This document shows positions 1-13,240 of a stretch of 64,000 nucleotides of DNA, piece by piece. How positions within the stretch are numbered: the first letter of the stretch is position 1; every line of letters begins with the position of its first letter. Under the pieces are notes generated by a model. It did no database searches. It saw nothing but the letters and a program-made list of their open reading frames with translations, and had not been told where the DNA came from. The stretch lies in the NCBI GenBank assembly GCA_023376005.1, contig CM042150.1:72719515-72783514 (forward strand). The letters run 5' to 3'. This DNA comes from Doryteuthis pealeii. Lineage: Eukaryota > Mollusca > Cephalopoda > Myopsida > Loliginidae. The translations under genes were made by a program, and so were the position numbers.

Positions 1-427
1 CTATAGAAAGTGTTGCTTATAAGTATTTAAACAAGTTGAAAATCTATTTTTTATTGTCTCAAGGGGCTGGTTTAGCTCAGTTGGTAGCTTTTTTTTTCAT
101 TTAACAATGTGATTTTATGAAATCATTTTCCAGAAATGTAGGATTCAAAACTACAAAACATGACAAATAAAATTTATTTCAATCAACCTAAGCATGTAGC
201 TTAGGTTGATTGAAATAAATTTTATTTGTCTTGTTTTAACTTGTTTTTTTTTTTCCTTGTTTTTAACTCCCAAAACCAAAGTTAGTAGAAGCAAATTGTT
301 CAAATACTTATGACAAATACAGTATATTATTTGTTGATTTTTTAAGATGAGCTTGATAATTTGAATTATTTGGACTGTTGGACAACAGTCCAAATAATTC
401 AACACTTATAAGCAACACTTTCTATAG
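1..427. repeat. Nested perfect inverted repeats
   Basis: Three inverted repeats are nested here. Bases 1-24 are the exact reverse complement of 404-427. Bases 162-193 and 199-230 are perfect 32-bp arms around a 5-base loop. Bases 361-380 and 383-402 are perfect 20-bp arms around 2 bases. No reading frame is convincing. The perfect arms suggest recent formation, either as a fold-back element or as a product of replication or assembly. The outer arm may continue beyond the left window edge. Confidence 0.8.
66..90 (+). repeat. tRNA-SINE head fragment
   Basis: A short stretch reads like the 5' half of a tRNA, with the A-box-like TAGCTCAGTTGG. It resembles the head of the SINE at 44536-44770. The body is missing or interrupted by the neighbouring hairpins, so this is only a fragment. 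Confidence 0.4.
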
Positions 428-429
428 AT

Positions 430-640
430 GTCTGTATGGTATCCAAAATTCAATATCTTTATTGTTATATACACAACATTTCGGTTGATGTACCCCCCAG
501 CCTTTTCAGGTGTTACTTGCTGAACTCGGGAGCCTTCACGGAACTTTGAACTGGACCATTTATTCAATCCCCCAGAGTAGATTGTTTTCATTCCACTCAC
601 CATGACCAGGTACAAATGTTAAGCTATGTTAAGTATTCTA
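430..640 (-). repeat. Dispersed repeat related to 57681-58192
   Basis: This stretch aligns by eye with 57690-57900. Shared blocks, in order, are TTATTGTTAT, ACAACRTTTC, GATRTACC, CCTTTTCAGG or CCTTCTTCAGG, CGGGAGCC, GGAACTTT and a CATTCCRCTMACCAT block. On the minus strand it contains a decayed CTGAAAAGG...GAAAT motif equivalent to the hammerhead-like core described for 57681-58192. No protein is encoded. Confidence 0.6.
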
Positions 641-2929
641 TGTTATTATCACCCTTGACCAAGATTGAACCTGCAACCTACAAATGATTGTCATTTAGAA
701 CTGTATTTACTCAGATTCCCAATTACACCATAAAGGTTCCTCTAATTAATTTCTTACTTTTTTTTTAGTTGTTAAATATTTGATTTATTTGCAGTGTAAC
801 ATTCTATTGTAACTTTATGGAAACATTCAACCAATTTTGTTTTATTCACTATTTCCTTGTGTTTTTTTTATTTTGTTCCATCAGGTCGACTGAAAGTCAA
901 TATTTGTAAATTTATTTTAAACAACAAAATTATCAAAAAGCCATAAAATTTATCGAATGGCACTGGATCAAGTGCAATTATCTCATAAGGAAATGAAGTA
1001 AGTTTCTCTTACAACAATCAATTATTACCTTTTTTTCTCACTAAATATATATTAGTTGATATTATTTTATAATAATGAAATAACTATAACCTGATATTTG
1101 TCATTTAAATTGAATAAATATAAATCATTTAAATATATTATTTATAGCATGAACTTCAGAGATTAATTTTTCATTGATAAATAGAAAATAAATAAATTAC
1201 CTCAAATTATGAATGAATATAACTTAGCAATACTTTTTTGTCTTTTATTTTCAGAATGAAAATAATGCAAATATTGGAATTGCATTTGTGAAAATGGGTA
1301 AATATGAAGAAGCAGTGGACATCTTTTGACCATAATATGAATGATTCCAAGTTTTAAACTGGTTTCAATTTGATTCTCTGTTATTTTACACTGAATGATC
1401 AAGACAAAATGAAATGAGGATTTGAACAAATGCTTACGGTTGATATGAAATTTGATGATGAAGATAAATACCAGTCAAGTGTAAGTTTTAATTTAACTGG
1501 AAGAATATACAACCTCAGAGCATAAGTATTTAAGTTTTAATGTAATAAAATATATTAAATTAGAACGATTAACAAAATTAAATAAGAAGCATATAAAAGA
1601 TTACACTTACTTTAACTATATCCATTGGATTGATTTTAATACATTGCGAATAAACAATATTAAATAATATAACCAAGTAATTATTTATTACCTGGTTTTT
1701 GTAAAACCAGTATACAAATTAACTGCACCATATATTATGTAAACCTTATTTCTTAGTGATATATAATATAAATATATTAACTCTGGTAGCCTTACTTTCC
1801 TACAAAGATAACCTTACACCACAACGCCTTTTGTTTTATATATGTAAATAAGTATATGTATAGACTTATATATTTGGATATATAAATATAACACATGAAT
1901 AAAGCAATAAGATGTCATCCTTGAAGATTGTTTCTAATAAAACATAGATTTCTTATGGGTGCTATTATTTTATATTGAAGATAATATACAAATCAACGTT
2001 TATAGATTAAAATCAAGCAAGGGAACAACTCACAAGTGCAAAAAAGAAATTATTTCCTTTAAACATTTGTTTGTTTTTAAAGGCATGTATCCCCCCCCCC
2101 ATTTCTTGATAATATTAAACCCACAGTTTACCTTTTCTATGAAGATCAAACTCTGAATATTGAGTCAAGTGTTAAGGATAAATTGTAGGCATGTTCTATC
2201 TTGCTATGATGAACTCCATTTTTCTTTTACTTAAGAGACTAAAGGCAATTCTTTTAAAATATGTTTACAACTTTTTCAAATGAAATATTTGGGTTAAATA
2301 CAAGTGTTTTGTATTAATAATTTTGAAATCCAAGCTTATAATGGATTTGAAATCCAATTTATACAGACAGGAATTGGGTCAAGACTCTTGTCTCTTATTG
2401 AAAACTCTCTGTTGTAAGTTTAAATCCAACTAATGGTTATTTCTTTTTGACTGGTTTTTTATGTAATTATTTGTTGTTAATACGCACCCCTAAATTTGGA
2501 CTATGAATTTTTTGTATAATATGACTGACTCATTTATATTTGTAGCAGCTAAATTGAACGTAAATTTTAGTATTTGTTCACTTTTTTATCTCTTCATACA
2601 GATTAGTAATAAGATTATATAGCTTACATTATGTCTTAAAACACAACATTTATACAGTATTTAGCACAAACAATTGGGTTTATGGTCACACAAAAATGCA
2701 ACAAAGTTTACAGTGATAATAAACTCCTCACATTAGGAAAAAAAACCGTAAATGCACACAGTCCAGTGGATATTCTCTGTAACACCATAAAACACTTTTA
2801 GTTAGACTATAGATTAACTTACTTTCATTCATCCTATCTTAAATGGGGTAGGCTGTAGGTTGGAAAAAAGTTGAATATTCTCGTTTATGTGCACCACTTA
2901 GCAATCTAAAAAAATAGGTGTGTCCTTAT

Positions 2930-3115
2930 TATAATATAATGATTGTGTGTCCTTATTGTACGACTGTTATTCTTGCAACACCCTCTGGTAAAAAATGAGA
3001 CCAATGAAATGCAAAAATTTAATCCTGATTATCTAGTGTGCTTATCCACTGAATTCTTATTTTTGCGAGTGTCATCACTATCAGCTAATAATGAAATTCT
3101 GTTTTTATTAGAAAG
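2930..3115 (+). repeat. Dispersed repeat, copy 1
   Basis: This non-coding segment lies in an intron of the IFT88 relic. It shares a series of blocks with 8270-8480, including CTTGCAACACC, AAAAATGAGACCA, TCCTGATTATCT and GCTTATCCAC, in the same orientation. The family is not recognised. Confidence 0.6.
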
Positions 3116-4339
3116 AAAGGAAAAAGGACATGCTAGATAGAAAAAATATGATAAGAAGAAAGCGAGTAGGGGAGAGATAGAAAGAGAGGGGGTGAGTATG
3201 CAGAAGCCATAACGCTAATTTGTTTCAATCGAACATAAAAAGATGAAAAGAAGGAAAGAAAGAAAAAACAAAGAGTGAGAGAGACTTAAATCAAGATTAT
3301 TATTATTTACATATTGAACATTTTGCACTAGCTCTTAAGTAATCATATCAAATGTTGTAATAATTAATTATCATACTGTGGTATATTCACTAGTACACAA
3401 TAATTCCAATAGCCAAGATCAATTAATTAGCATTAGTTATCCAGATTTATAAATTCTCTTAATGATTTTTCTTAATATCTTTGCAATATTCATAATGTCA
3501 TTTTATCACGTTTCTTTGGTTGATTGTGACATTTTTTGTAATTGACAAAAACTTGACTTTCTTTACTTTTCTAGTGTCTTTAGCATATATACATTTTTCT
3601 ACATTCCTGATATCTCTACATACCGTCGGATTAATTTCCTCATATTTCTCCATTCCCTGATATGTAATGATTTTATAATGATAATATTGAAATGATTTTT
3701 TGATTGATATTTTTAATTTTAGACAATAAAGAACATAATATTTTATAGAAGTAATAAAGAATGATCTCTGCGGCGTTTAGAAAGAGAAAGGTAAGTTTTA
3801 AATATATGTTGATGTAAAGTTAAATGACATCTTTTCTAATGTTTGGAAAATCTTTGATTTTTTTGAAATTTACTTGGCAGTTTATTACATGTCCGGGTGG
3901 CTGAAAATTAACTCCCTATTTTAAACTATTTATAATCTTTTTAATGCAGTTAATTTTTCTCATTCTTTAATATATGGCAATTAAATTGTGTTTGTTGGTG
4001 CCTCCACATTTTGCTATTGTTGTTTGTGAATGGCTGAATCACCATTTTCCTGGGATGGATGGGTAGACGTGATCCACATGAGTGACGAACAGAAGACATT
4101 TTTTATTAAAATAAATATTAAGGAACTTGATAGTTAAAAAAAGCAATAATTTCATAGTGAATAAATTCTTTGATTTTAAATCTCATTCTTAATTAATTTG
4201 ATGAAATTTTGTTCTTTTTAGAACACAAGCTGAAAAAATGAATCAAAATTGCTGCAAAATTATTTTCCTCACATTGATAATTCTTTGGCTTCTGGATATG
4301 ATGGGTAAATAAAGGAGATTATTTGGGATAAAGTCTATT

Positions 4340-4500
4340 GAGTGGTCTATTGTTGTATCACCAAACAGCGAGGGAGTCTATCCTCTTTCACTAGCACTAG
4401 ACAGAGGAATAGTTTTGCTGAGTTGGTGAGGACTGGTATTGAACCTAGAACCTTATGATTCCTAGGCAACTACCAACTGAGCTTAAATCAGCCTCCTTTG
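4340..4500 (-). repeat. tRNA-derived SINE, antisense
   Basis: Read on the minus strand, this has a tRNA-like head with an A-box-like TCAGTTGGTAG near 4480 and a B-box-like GGTTCAATACC near 4440. A body block follows that ends in the GATAGACTCCCTCGCTG-like tail seen in the copies at 4605, 44536 and 52726. It is shortened relative to the copy at 4605-4830. Confidence 0.7.
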
Positions 4501-4604
4501 AGTAAATATAAAAAATTTAACAAAAAAAAAAATGTTTTTCTTGATGTAAATTATTACTCCTAGAGAAATGAACCTTGTAAGTTTTAATATAAGCAAGTAA
4601 AAAG

Positions 4605-4830
4605 TTGTTGGCCTATTGTCAGTATCAGCTGCACAGTGAGGGAGTCTATCCCCTTTTTACTAGCACTAGACCAGGGAAATTATTGTTGCTGAGGTGGAAT
4701 GTCACACCTACCATCAGCTTTACCACACAGACCAGATTATCAAACTGGTCTACTTGTGGGCTGGGTTGGTGAGGATCAATTCAAACCCAGAACCTTGCGA
4801 TTCCTAGACGGCTACTAAACTAACCTTAGT
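4605..4830 (-). repeat. tRNA-derived SINE, antisense
   Basis: A fuller copy of the same SINE. On the minus strand it runs from the tRNA-like head near 4830, with B-box GGTTTGAATTG, through a block reading GCTGATGGTAGGTGTGACA, to a tail block GGGGATAGACTCCCTCACTG. It lies about 100 bp from another copy in the same intron of the IFT88 relic. Confidence 0.75.
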
Positions 4831-7800
4831 ATGGCATGAGGGATATGAAGATTGTGTAGCACCAGTGGAAAATGTTTGCCTGCTTTGAAAATCAACTTTG
4901 AAAATGCTGGTTTTCATATCTGACCCCAAAGTGAGAAATATTTACCTATCTCAGTTATGAGTTGGCCCATAATGATCTTTTATCTTCTCTATCCCCACCC
5001 CCACCCCCGCACTATTAAATTTATTTTACTTCCATTTCTTCACTTACCTGTTTCCTTAACCAAAATTTCTAACTACCACTCTGATTTATCTATTATATTT
5101 TTCAAGAGGCACTTTATCAATTTAGCCATGTCTATAGTATCATCAATTTGTATTACGTTGCTTTTATGATATAATTGTATCATTTTCAAGTACTGAAAAT
5201 GATTTGAGGATTTTTTCAGTAGAGATTGACTTTAATTTGTGGTGAAGTCAAACATAGTTGTCTCCCCTTGGATCAGTTCACTATAAATACTAAAGAACCT
5301 TCACCTTAAATGGACCACAGTTAAGTTATATTGAATCAAGCTTAAGTAAAACAATTACCTTGTTTATCTTTTATTACAATACAGAAAGAATTTGAATTGT
5401 ATCATTTTTATTGCATCCCTCATTTTTAAAAATTCTGTTTGTATAATTATAAACCCTTTTTTTTTCAAGGTGTGTGATGTGGTTAAGCGTTCCAAATACA
5501 GTGATTTAGCAAATGATCTTGAAATTGACAAAGCTATAATGTATCTTTTTAGACTTCAGGCAGGTGAGAAGGCAGATTTTTCTCATTTCTATTTATCATG
5601 AAAACTAAAAAACAAACAAACACAATAGTTATATAATTGTAGAGTAGAAATTGACTGTCCCATTAAGTAATGGGGGCTTCTACAAGAAACCTAAGCTACA
5701 CAACTTACCTCCTCCAATAGAATATAAGAACCTGGCTTTTTAGAGGCCAGGGAACTTGTATTCATACTGAATATTGTAAATACTACTATTTCGTTGTTAC
5801 ATCTTATGATAATCAAAAGAAATCCATAAAAAGTTTTCAATCTATTTTAATTACTTTTCATTTGATAACAATTTGTTTTTTTTTTTTTTAGATTTATACA
5901 GTTAGTATTTAATTTGTTTTTTGTTTATCTGATTTTAAATCTTTCCTAACAAGTTGAATGAATTTCTGCTGTGTTATTCATTTGCTAAGTATCTTATTGA
6001 TTGAAAAAGTTTTCTTCTATCTCTTTGATTGTTTTCTTGTTGATCTTTTACTGTTTCTCCCTCATTTCTTGATCTCTCAAGATCTGTCCCACTATTTTCT
6101 TGTAATGTAATTATCATTGTCCAAAAAGTCCATTTATTGAGTTGTTCTATAATCTCTTTTTCTATTAGGCTGTTGAAACATTGAAATCATTTGAGAAGAA
6201 GGATTCAAAAGTTGCTAGCATTGCCGCTACAAATCTGTCTTTTCTTTATTTCTTGGTAAGTCTACTTTTCTTATTAAATTGTCTGCAAATATTTCTTAAA
6301 GTAATCTTTACAATTAGCCAGCATGTCATTTTCAGTTTAAAATGATCAAATTATATTATTTTATTTTTAGGAGCGTGATCTACAACAGCTGAAAGATATG
6401 CTGATATGGCAATTACCTCTGACCGTTACAATCCTGCAGGTAATGAAAAAAGAAGTTATTTTCACATTACTGAAGGTATTAGTATGCTTGGTAGTAGGCA
6501 AGATATTTTGTTGAGTCTCTATTCACCAGAGGGCCAATAGTAATTATCCATAAATAAGTACAATCCAGACATCTTTTTGATAAAAAGTTAATTTTCTTTT
6601 AAACCAAAAATACCAGGATTTTATTATTTCTAGCAAAAAATTGTACAATCAAAATGAATGTTATTAATTATTATTTATTAACCAAGCATTGAAATTCTGT
6701 AACCAAAAATAGAATTGCAATATCTTTGTAATAAAAAGAAAATAGCATATATATATATATATATTTGTCCTGCTACATATTCATATTTTTGGTTTGTATT
6801 TCAATGTTGTAGTGTTTGGTAATAATACTTGATAATATCCGCTTGTCTGGTGTAATGTTCCACTAGAAATAATAAAATCCTAATATCTTTGGTGTAGAAG
6901 AAAATTAACTTAAAAAAAAAAAAATATTTTAGGGGTGTGCTTATTCATATGTGATACTATGATTTCTTTTTGAATAAAGATTTTTCACATTTTAAATACT
7001 TGATTGTTTTAATAGATATTTAAGTTCGATGTCAAAATTACTTTTAACCAGTAAAAATGAAAGTTTCTCTCTGTTAAAAATAGAAAAAATTGCAGAATTT
7101 TTACAGCCAAGAACATTTTTAGTGTTTTTTTTATATTTGAAATTTCTTAGACAATTTCTTACATGACTGGTTGTTTTCTAATTATTTTTTTTTACCTGAC
7201 ACAAAATCACCTTAGATTTTTATATTTGACAACATTTAAATTGTAATGTCAGTGAATATGGAATTACAACATTAGAACTCAACACAATTCATTATGAGTT
7301 CTCATCAACATGAAATCAATGTGAGATCTTGTCTCATAAAAGTGAATTTAATCTGGATATGAATAAAATATTATTTTCTTTCAACTCTTGTCAATAAGGG
7401 AAATGTTCTTTATTCAAGCAAAGAATATGAGAGAGTTCGAGAATATTACCAGGAAGCTCAACAAAATGATTCTTCTTGTGTTGAAGCCTTATATAACCTT
7501 GGTAAGTGATTTAATTGGGATTAAAGGTTAATGCTGAAATGAATTATAAATAAAATATGTAAACAGAAAACAAATAACAGGTTCATTGAGTTCATAGATG
7601 TCTTTTCATGTATTATTTTTGCTAATAAGCAATAATTTACAAATGTTTTAATGACAGTATTAAATTTTGTGTGAATACAATGTATATAAATGTTTTTAGT
7701 ATTGCTTTTTTAATTGCTTACTAGCATGTCATAGCGTAAAAATTGTCTTGGTTATCGTACAAAACATTTGGGACTAATATTTTAGTTCAGTGGCTAGAGT

Positions 7801-8269
7801 AGCAGGAAAATATCTCTTTGACTACTGGATTTGTACAAGTTATCAGAGGAATAATTGATATTCGTTCTATCATTGATCTATACTCGTGTGTAATCAACTA
7901 TAAAACAGTTGTTTAGATAAAATAACATCTTTAAACTTGTGTCTATTCTCTCTTGAATTCAAATCCTCTTCGATTCCCGTTTCTTAAAGCGGAAAAACTC
8001 TTGAAATGACATCGCTCGCAATATTCACGTGCAATTTTGAATTATCTCCCTTAGATTAGATTTCTTTGGAAATCCTACCTTTTTATTAATTAGCGCATTT
8101 ATAGTTTACAATTATTATAGTTAATGTTAGTTTATAATTATTTTTAGCTCGTCTCATATACAGAAAAATGCCTCCCTTTGTCTAATCTACATATTTGGTA
8201 ATGAACTCTCTCTCATCCAATTACAGTTTATCTTTGTAAAATGATGTTAATCTATATGTTAATATTCAT

Positions 8270-8480
8270 GTTCCTTAATTGTATGAATTGTTATCATCTT
8301 GCAACACCTTCTGGGTAAAAATGAGACCATCCAAATTGTACAAGATGGAATGCAAAAATGTAATTCCTGATTATCTGGTGTTGCTTATCCACGAAATTCT
8401 TATTTCTTATGAGTGTTATCACTTGAGCTAAATTATGGACCATTAAAATGAATCCTATCAAGGAATTGGTAAGCTGAACA
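8270..8480 (+). repeat. Dispersed repeat, copy 2
   Basis: Second copy of the repeat at 2930-3115, also inside an intron of the IFT88 relic. It is slightly longer, with an extra block between GAGACCA and GAATGCAAAAA. The open frames across it are incidental. Confidence 0.6.
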
Positions 8481-9481
8481 TTAGCTACATAAATGAGAGT
8501 ATGTATTGTATGTTTCACTTTGAGGAAGCCGTTTGTTTTGGTCGGGCATTTTCATTTCACTGTAAATCTACACTGAAAATACGAAAATATAAAATGGGTT
8601 CTTAATTGTGCTTGCACATTATTTGAAATGAACCTTTTATATTGCTTTCTATTTCATTTCATTAATATTTCTAATTTAATACATTTGATTACATTATAAC
8701 TTAAATGCTTACACCTGGACGGTGCGTATTCTTTGCTAGTCTATGTTATACATTTATCATCCTATAAATAAAAATTTGAAATATCCTTATTATTCAAATT
8801 TCAATCTTTTATTCTGGAGAATTTATTTATAATTTATCAATTACTTTTTTATATCTAATTAACAATAAGCAGATAATAATGTCAAGTTTACCTAAAGATT
8901 TTCCAAGTCCATTCATAGCAGATATCTGTTCATCCATGAAATTAAGAAATGTTTCTTAATTCATTCAAATTGGTCTGCACATTAATAATACAAAATTGTT
9001 AACACATCTGTTTTTATCTTTTTTCTTGATGTAAAAAAATTCTCAGAATTGTCATGTTTTAAAAAAATTTTTTTTAGTTTGAGTAACAAAATGATTGGCC
9101 GTTTTGAGGAATCGTTAGATTGTTATTATAAACTGCATGCTATTCTTCGTAGCAGCCCACAAGTGATGTACCAAATTGCAGATCTGTATCCTTTTGAAAA
9201 CTGAAAAAACTGCAATGAACTTGTGTGCAACGTGCACATCCCACATTCCCCACATCTTTGAGTTTCTCAGTCGATAAAACATCCACTTGAAGTTATTGTT
9301 AAAATCAAAACAGAATCCTACTTTCATTTTCACTTTTCCAATAACTTTCTGTCTAATTTCCAGCTTTTAGATTCATCATCATCTGTTTTCAAATATATCA
9401 CTTTTTGGTACAAATGCAAAATAACATGCAAGAGATAATAGAATCCTTAGAATTGCATTTTATGTATGAATAGCTTTAGAT

Positions 9482-9820
9482 CAGTTTTTCAACCAGTGTG
9501 CTGCGGCCCACTAGTGTACCGTGAAGCTTCCATGGGTGTGTCCTGAGTGTTGAGGATAGTTAATCATCCTCTTATATTTTTATTCTATTACTTTAATATT
9601 TTTTGTTTTAATTAAGTATTTTTTGTACTCTTAGACCAGACTTTTTCAACTCTGTCTTAGAAACAGATATTTTTACTTTTACATGATTCATTTTTTGTGA
9701 AAATTTATATTTTGACTTTATTTAATATTTTTTATTTTAATTTGACATTTAAATATTTTACTTTTAATATATTTTTTTGTTTTATTATTTTAATGTTTTT
9801 GCACACTGGTTGAAAAACTT
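9482..9820. mobile_element. Small hAT-like non-autonomous element
   Basis: The ends form about 20-bp terminal inverted repeats: CAGTTTTTCAACCAGTGTGC at the left and its near-exact reverse complement at 9801-9820. Termini beginning CAG and running into TTTTTCAACC resemble hAT transposon ends. The interior is AT-rich and non-coding. No clean 8-bp target duplication is visible, so the superfamily is tentative. Confidence 0.55.
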
Positions 9821-10649
9821 TATCTTAGAAACTGTTATTTCTACTTTGAAAATTTATACCTTTCATTCCATTACTTTTTAATTTTGTTGTTGTTTAGACC
9901 TTCTTTAACATGGATAGATTTATTAAGAAATGCAAATTAGAGGAAAGAAGTGAGCCTGGCACAAGTCTAGACAGCAGGGCACGAAACATAGATAATCGTA
10001 GGTCTACTTCATCAGTTGTTTGTCAGTATAATTTACAATGTTTTTATTTACGTTTGTGTTTGCCATAATTAAAAATAGACCTTTAGAAATAAATTTATGT
10101 TGTTTTCTTTTACACTTGTAGCACATTTTCACTATTCCTTTTCTTTTAAAATTTAAATGATAAAATAATTATATGTTTATATACTGATGGTGTACCTCAA
10201 TCAATTTATTGCCAAGCTCACTGTGCTGTGAGATGAAAAAGGTTGATAAACTCTGCTTTAGATTAAGGAAACTCCTGCAGTAGCTTAACCCTAAAACTAA
10301 CCCTAACATCTCGAAAGTTTCAGGTATTTCCGTGAAATTTAATGAAATGTAATGCTTTTTATACATAATCTAATGATATTATCTCTTGTGTGCTATTCTG
10401 CTTAGTACCCATTTTTATTTCAAATCCATTTTTTAACTTTATTTAGATTAAACTAAATCTCAATAGTTATTATCACACAAAATAATTTAACTGTTACTTT
10501 CAACATTATTTCTTTGTTAGTGTTTAAACTAGTGTAAATTATTAAGCTGATAATACAGGTACACATTAAGAGAAATGTTTATCAGTTTGGAAAAGGTTTC
10601 ACTTATTTCAAAATTAAGGAATAATATCCTTTCATTCCCCCCCCCACAC

Positions 10650-10920
10650 ACACACACATGTGTACTAAGTGTAACTGTTATCATCTTAAGAAATGGAATT
10701 GGCAATCTGCATTCAAATTCTGGATGAGATTGTTTCACTTTATGCTAATGTCATTGGGAAAGGCATTAATATGTATATTCTCCCCCCAGCTATGGGTAAA
10801 TAGTTGAGCAGACTAGGTTCTAGCAGTCTTGGTTAGATAACCAGTCTAGGAGAAGGAATAATTCTGAATTCAAACCAGCTTTACTCTACTTAAAAATTGA
10901 CCTTGACACACCCACACATG
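10650..10920 (+). repeat. Second SINE family, sense copy
   Basis: The copy starts with a tRNA-like head (TGTAACTGTTATCATCTTAAG, then the B-box-like CATTCAAATTCTGG). It continues through shared body blocks CATTGGGAAAGG, AGCTATGGGTAAATAG, AACCAGTCTAGGAGAA and TGAATTCAAACC to AAAAATTGACCTTG. Related copies are at 34857-35125, 37436-37600 and, inverted, 37655-37920. Confidence 0.7.
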
Positions 10921-10929
10921 TATTTCCTA

Positions 10930-12400
10930 TGATTGTATTAGTCATAGAGTCAATGAAACTCTTGTTGAGAATATTTCAACAGTATTTCATTTTTCTTACC
11001 ATTGTATCTATACTTTTCAAAAATTTGAATGTGATAGTCATTTACTAAGCTTAGCTTAGTTCTGGCAAAAGGCCAGAAGTATGGGGCACCCAGTGAGAAT
11101 CAAACCCATAAACAATGGTGTGCTAATTTAGCTTGCTAACCATTATATCATGTGAAATTCCCTTTTAAATATGATATAAATACAAAATAAACAAGATCAT
11201 GTTTGCTAAAAAAAAAAATTCAGGCTCCATAAGGCTCCATAAGGCATTTTCACGAATTTTGGGGGAACGTTTTCTATTGGTCGGAAATCCAAATTCTGTT
11301 TCTAATATTATTTTTTATTTCTAGGTTGCGCGATCCTCGCTGCGCAAAGACAAAAATTCGTCACTTGATTTAGTGCCTTGTCCCGTTCACATCCGGTTGG
11401 CACTCCGTTCATTGCGATGTGTGGGTGACATGAATTTGGTGACTTAGTGATTCGGGGAGATATTTATATTTCTGTATATAACACCATATATTCACAAATG
11501 CTTTATTTCTCACCCTCATTGACCTTTCATGTAAAAAAATAAAAATTGCTTCCTCAGCATTCAACCACTTTTTGTCTTTCCTGTTTGAATAAATGAATCA
11601 TAAAAGCCATCAACTCTGAATTATTTTCAATGATTGAAGTCAAAGAAGGAAGAAGTCATTTGACTCACTGAAAACAAATTCAGGCATACACTAACATTTA
11701 ATATTAAAGAACAAAAGTTTAAAAATGAAAATTCTAATTATACAGATTTTAGTATGTTAGAAATTTTAAAAAAATGTTCTTAAAAACTTGTTCTACCCTT
11801 TGCATAAGTTTGTATAAAAAAGAAACAAAAAATTAGTTGAAACAATGTTGAATTTAAATCAATTCTGAGGAATGGGGATTTTTAAATGTTGAAAAATTCA
11901 CTCATATGGATAAAAGATGAGTAATCAATAAAAAACACACCTTAGGTAATTTCTACTTTTCTTTTCTGACTTTTTAGGTATGCCCACGTGTTAGAAACAT
12001 GGAGATCAAAAAGGTGCTCAAGGTTGCTGTTAAGATGATTAATACTTTTTACTTTTCTGTGAGAATTAATTAGGTTTGAAAATATAGTTTTAAAAGATAG
12101 ATTGATTAATCTAAGATTTTAATTGGTTTTAAAATCTATTTTTCATAATTTCTTTTATAATTTAAGAAGGAAAAGATTCTTAAATCATTTAGGGTTTTGA
12201 GCCTTCAAATTTACAAAGCAAAACAAATTTTGTCATCTGTAAAAGTCAAAGAGGAATCAGTGTCCTAATCGAAGGTTCTGATTGGTTAAAAATGTAAATT
12301 TAATTTTATGTTTCTTACTGGGGTGATTCTGTATTTTATGGCTGTAGCAATAATTCCTGCAACTGCCAAGAGAACCTGATTATAGAATCAGCTATAGTGT
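10930..12400. other. No gene seen
   Basis: AT-rich sequence with no supported coding region. A GC-richer island near 11320-11430, with CGCGATCC and GCTGCGCAAAG, stands out against the background but matches no feature I recognise. Confidence 0.5.
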
Positions 12401-12419
12401 CCATCATTTAAAGACTTAT

Positions 12420-13240
12420 TGAGGAGAAGCAGAAGTGTTATTCTTGCTGTTGTTGTTATTGGAATCCTTCTGTCTATTAAAGACGATGGCGTAGTGTACA
12501 CTTCTTTTTTTTTGAATGGCAATCTCTGGTGCAGTGACTGCAAACAAACAGTGATGCTTGCTGGAGTTGCTGTTGTCTCTCTTTCCTTATGGCTCTCTTT
12601 TTCACTCCCATGTGTTGGTGTTGATGTGGTATGTCTTCATGTCCCTCTTGCAGACATCTTTAAAGTGCAGGCACGGTCTCTCTACCGGTTGGGTGCCTTC
12701 TACAAATTCACCATACAGTAGGTCTTTGGGGATGTGGCCTTTCTCCATCCTCCTGATGTGACCAAGCCAGCGCAGATGATGGCGTACATGCTATTCATGT
12801 TTGCTCCTTCCAGCACATTTGTGTTGGGCACTTTGTTCTGCCAGCATATGCGTAAAATGCGGCGTAGGCATCTGAGGGAAAAATTGCCCAGTTTCCTCTT
12901 GTGGCATAAGTATGTGATCCAGGCTTCTGAAGAGGAGAGTACTGAGAACACAGGCTTTGTAGATGCACAGTTTGGTTCTTTTAGTAAAACTGGCATTGTT
13001 CTCTGGCTCAGTTTGGCAATAACTGCCATCACTGTCACAATTCTGCTGTTGACTTCACTGTCAGTGGGGACTGAATTGGAGATGGTCGACCCAAGGTACT
13101 AGAAAGTCTTCATGGCTTCCATGCTGTACCCATTGCTGTACATTCAGTACAAAAAGGTGTTTTATTCCTGTTCCATTGGTGAACGTTTCTTGGCTTTGCT
13201 AAGATATCATATACAGCTTTGATCAAAAATTCTATGTGGT
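12420..13240 (-). pseudogene. LINE reverse transcriptase C-terminal relic
   Basis: The minus strand encodes a 112-residue open stretch (13038-12700) with the run SLRCLRRILRICWQNKVPNT followed by NMNSMYAIICAGLVTSGGW. This matches the region just after the polymerase domain of RTE-like and related LINEs, which ends in a conserved LRWxGHxxRM block, here damaged. Out-of-frame continuation at 12560-12440 shows FVCSHCTRDCHS, the zinc-finger-like tail typical of these elements. Stops and frame changes mark it as dead. The catalytic core and endonuclease are absent. Confidence 0.65.

Larger units (their letters stand above)
885..9190 (+). pseudogene. IFT88: IFT88 unprocessed pseudogene (partial)
   Basis: Exon-like blocks follow, in order, the middle of IFT88, the TPR subunit of intraflagellar transport complex B that works in cilia. 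They lie at 885-997, 1255-1480, 3749-3790, 4222-4304, 5470-5573, 6169-6255, 6371-6439, 7385-7501 and 9078-9190. Most keep AG acceptors and GTAAGT-like donors, so this is a genomic copy and not a retrocopy. Diagnostic stretches are YSDLANDLEIDKA (5500s), AVETLKSFEKKDSKV (6169 on), NKGNVLYSSKEYE (7393 on) and LHAILRSSPQVMYQIADLY (9135 on). Damage is heavy: at least two frameshifts in the first block; a frameshift, stop TAA and stop TGA in the second; out-of-frame stops in the third and fourth; a base lost in the 6371 block; and acceptor CAA instead of CAG before 7385. The 5' and 3' thirds are not seen. Dense sequencing errors are the alternative, but less likely across so many exons. Confidence 0.82.

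Noticed and set aside
12734..13102. Plus-strand 122-codon frame
   Set aside because: It is antisense to the LINE reverse-transcriptase relic, whose motifs are on the minus strand.
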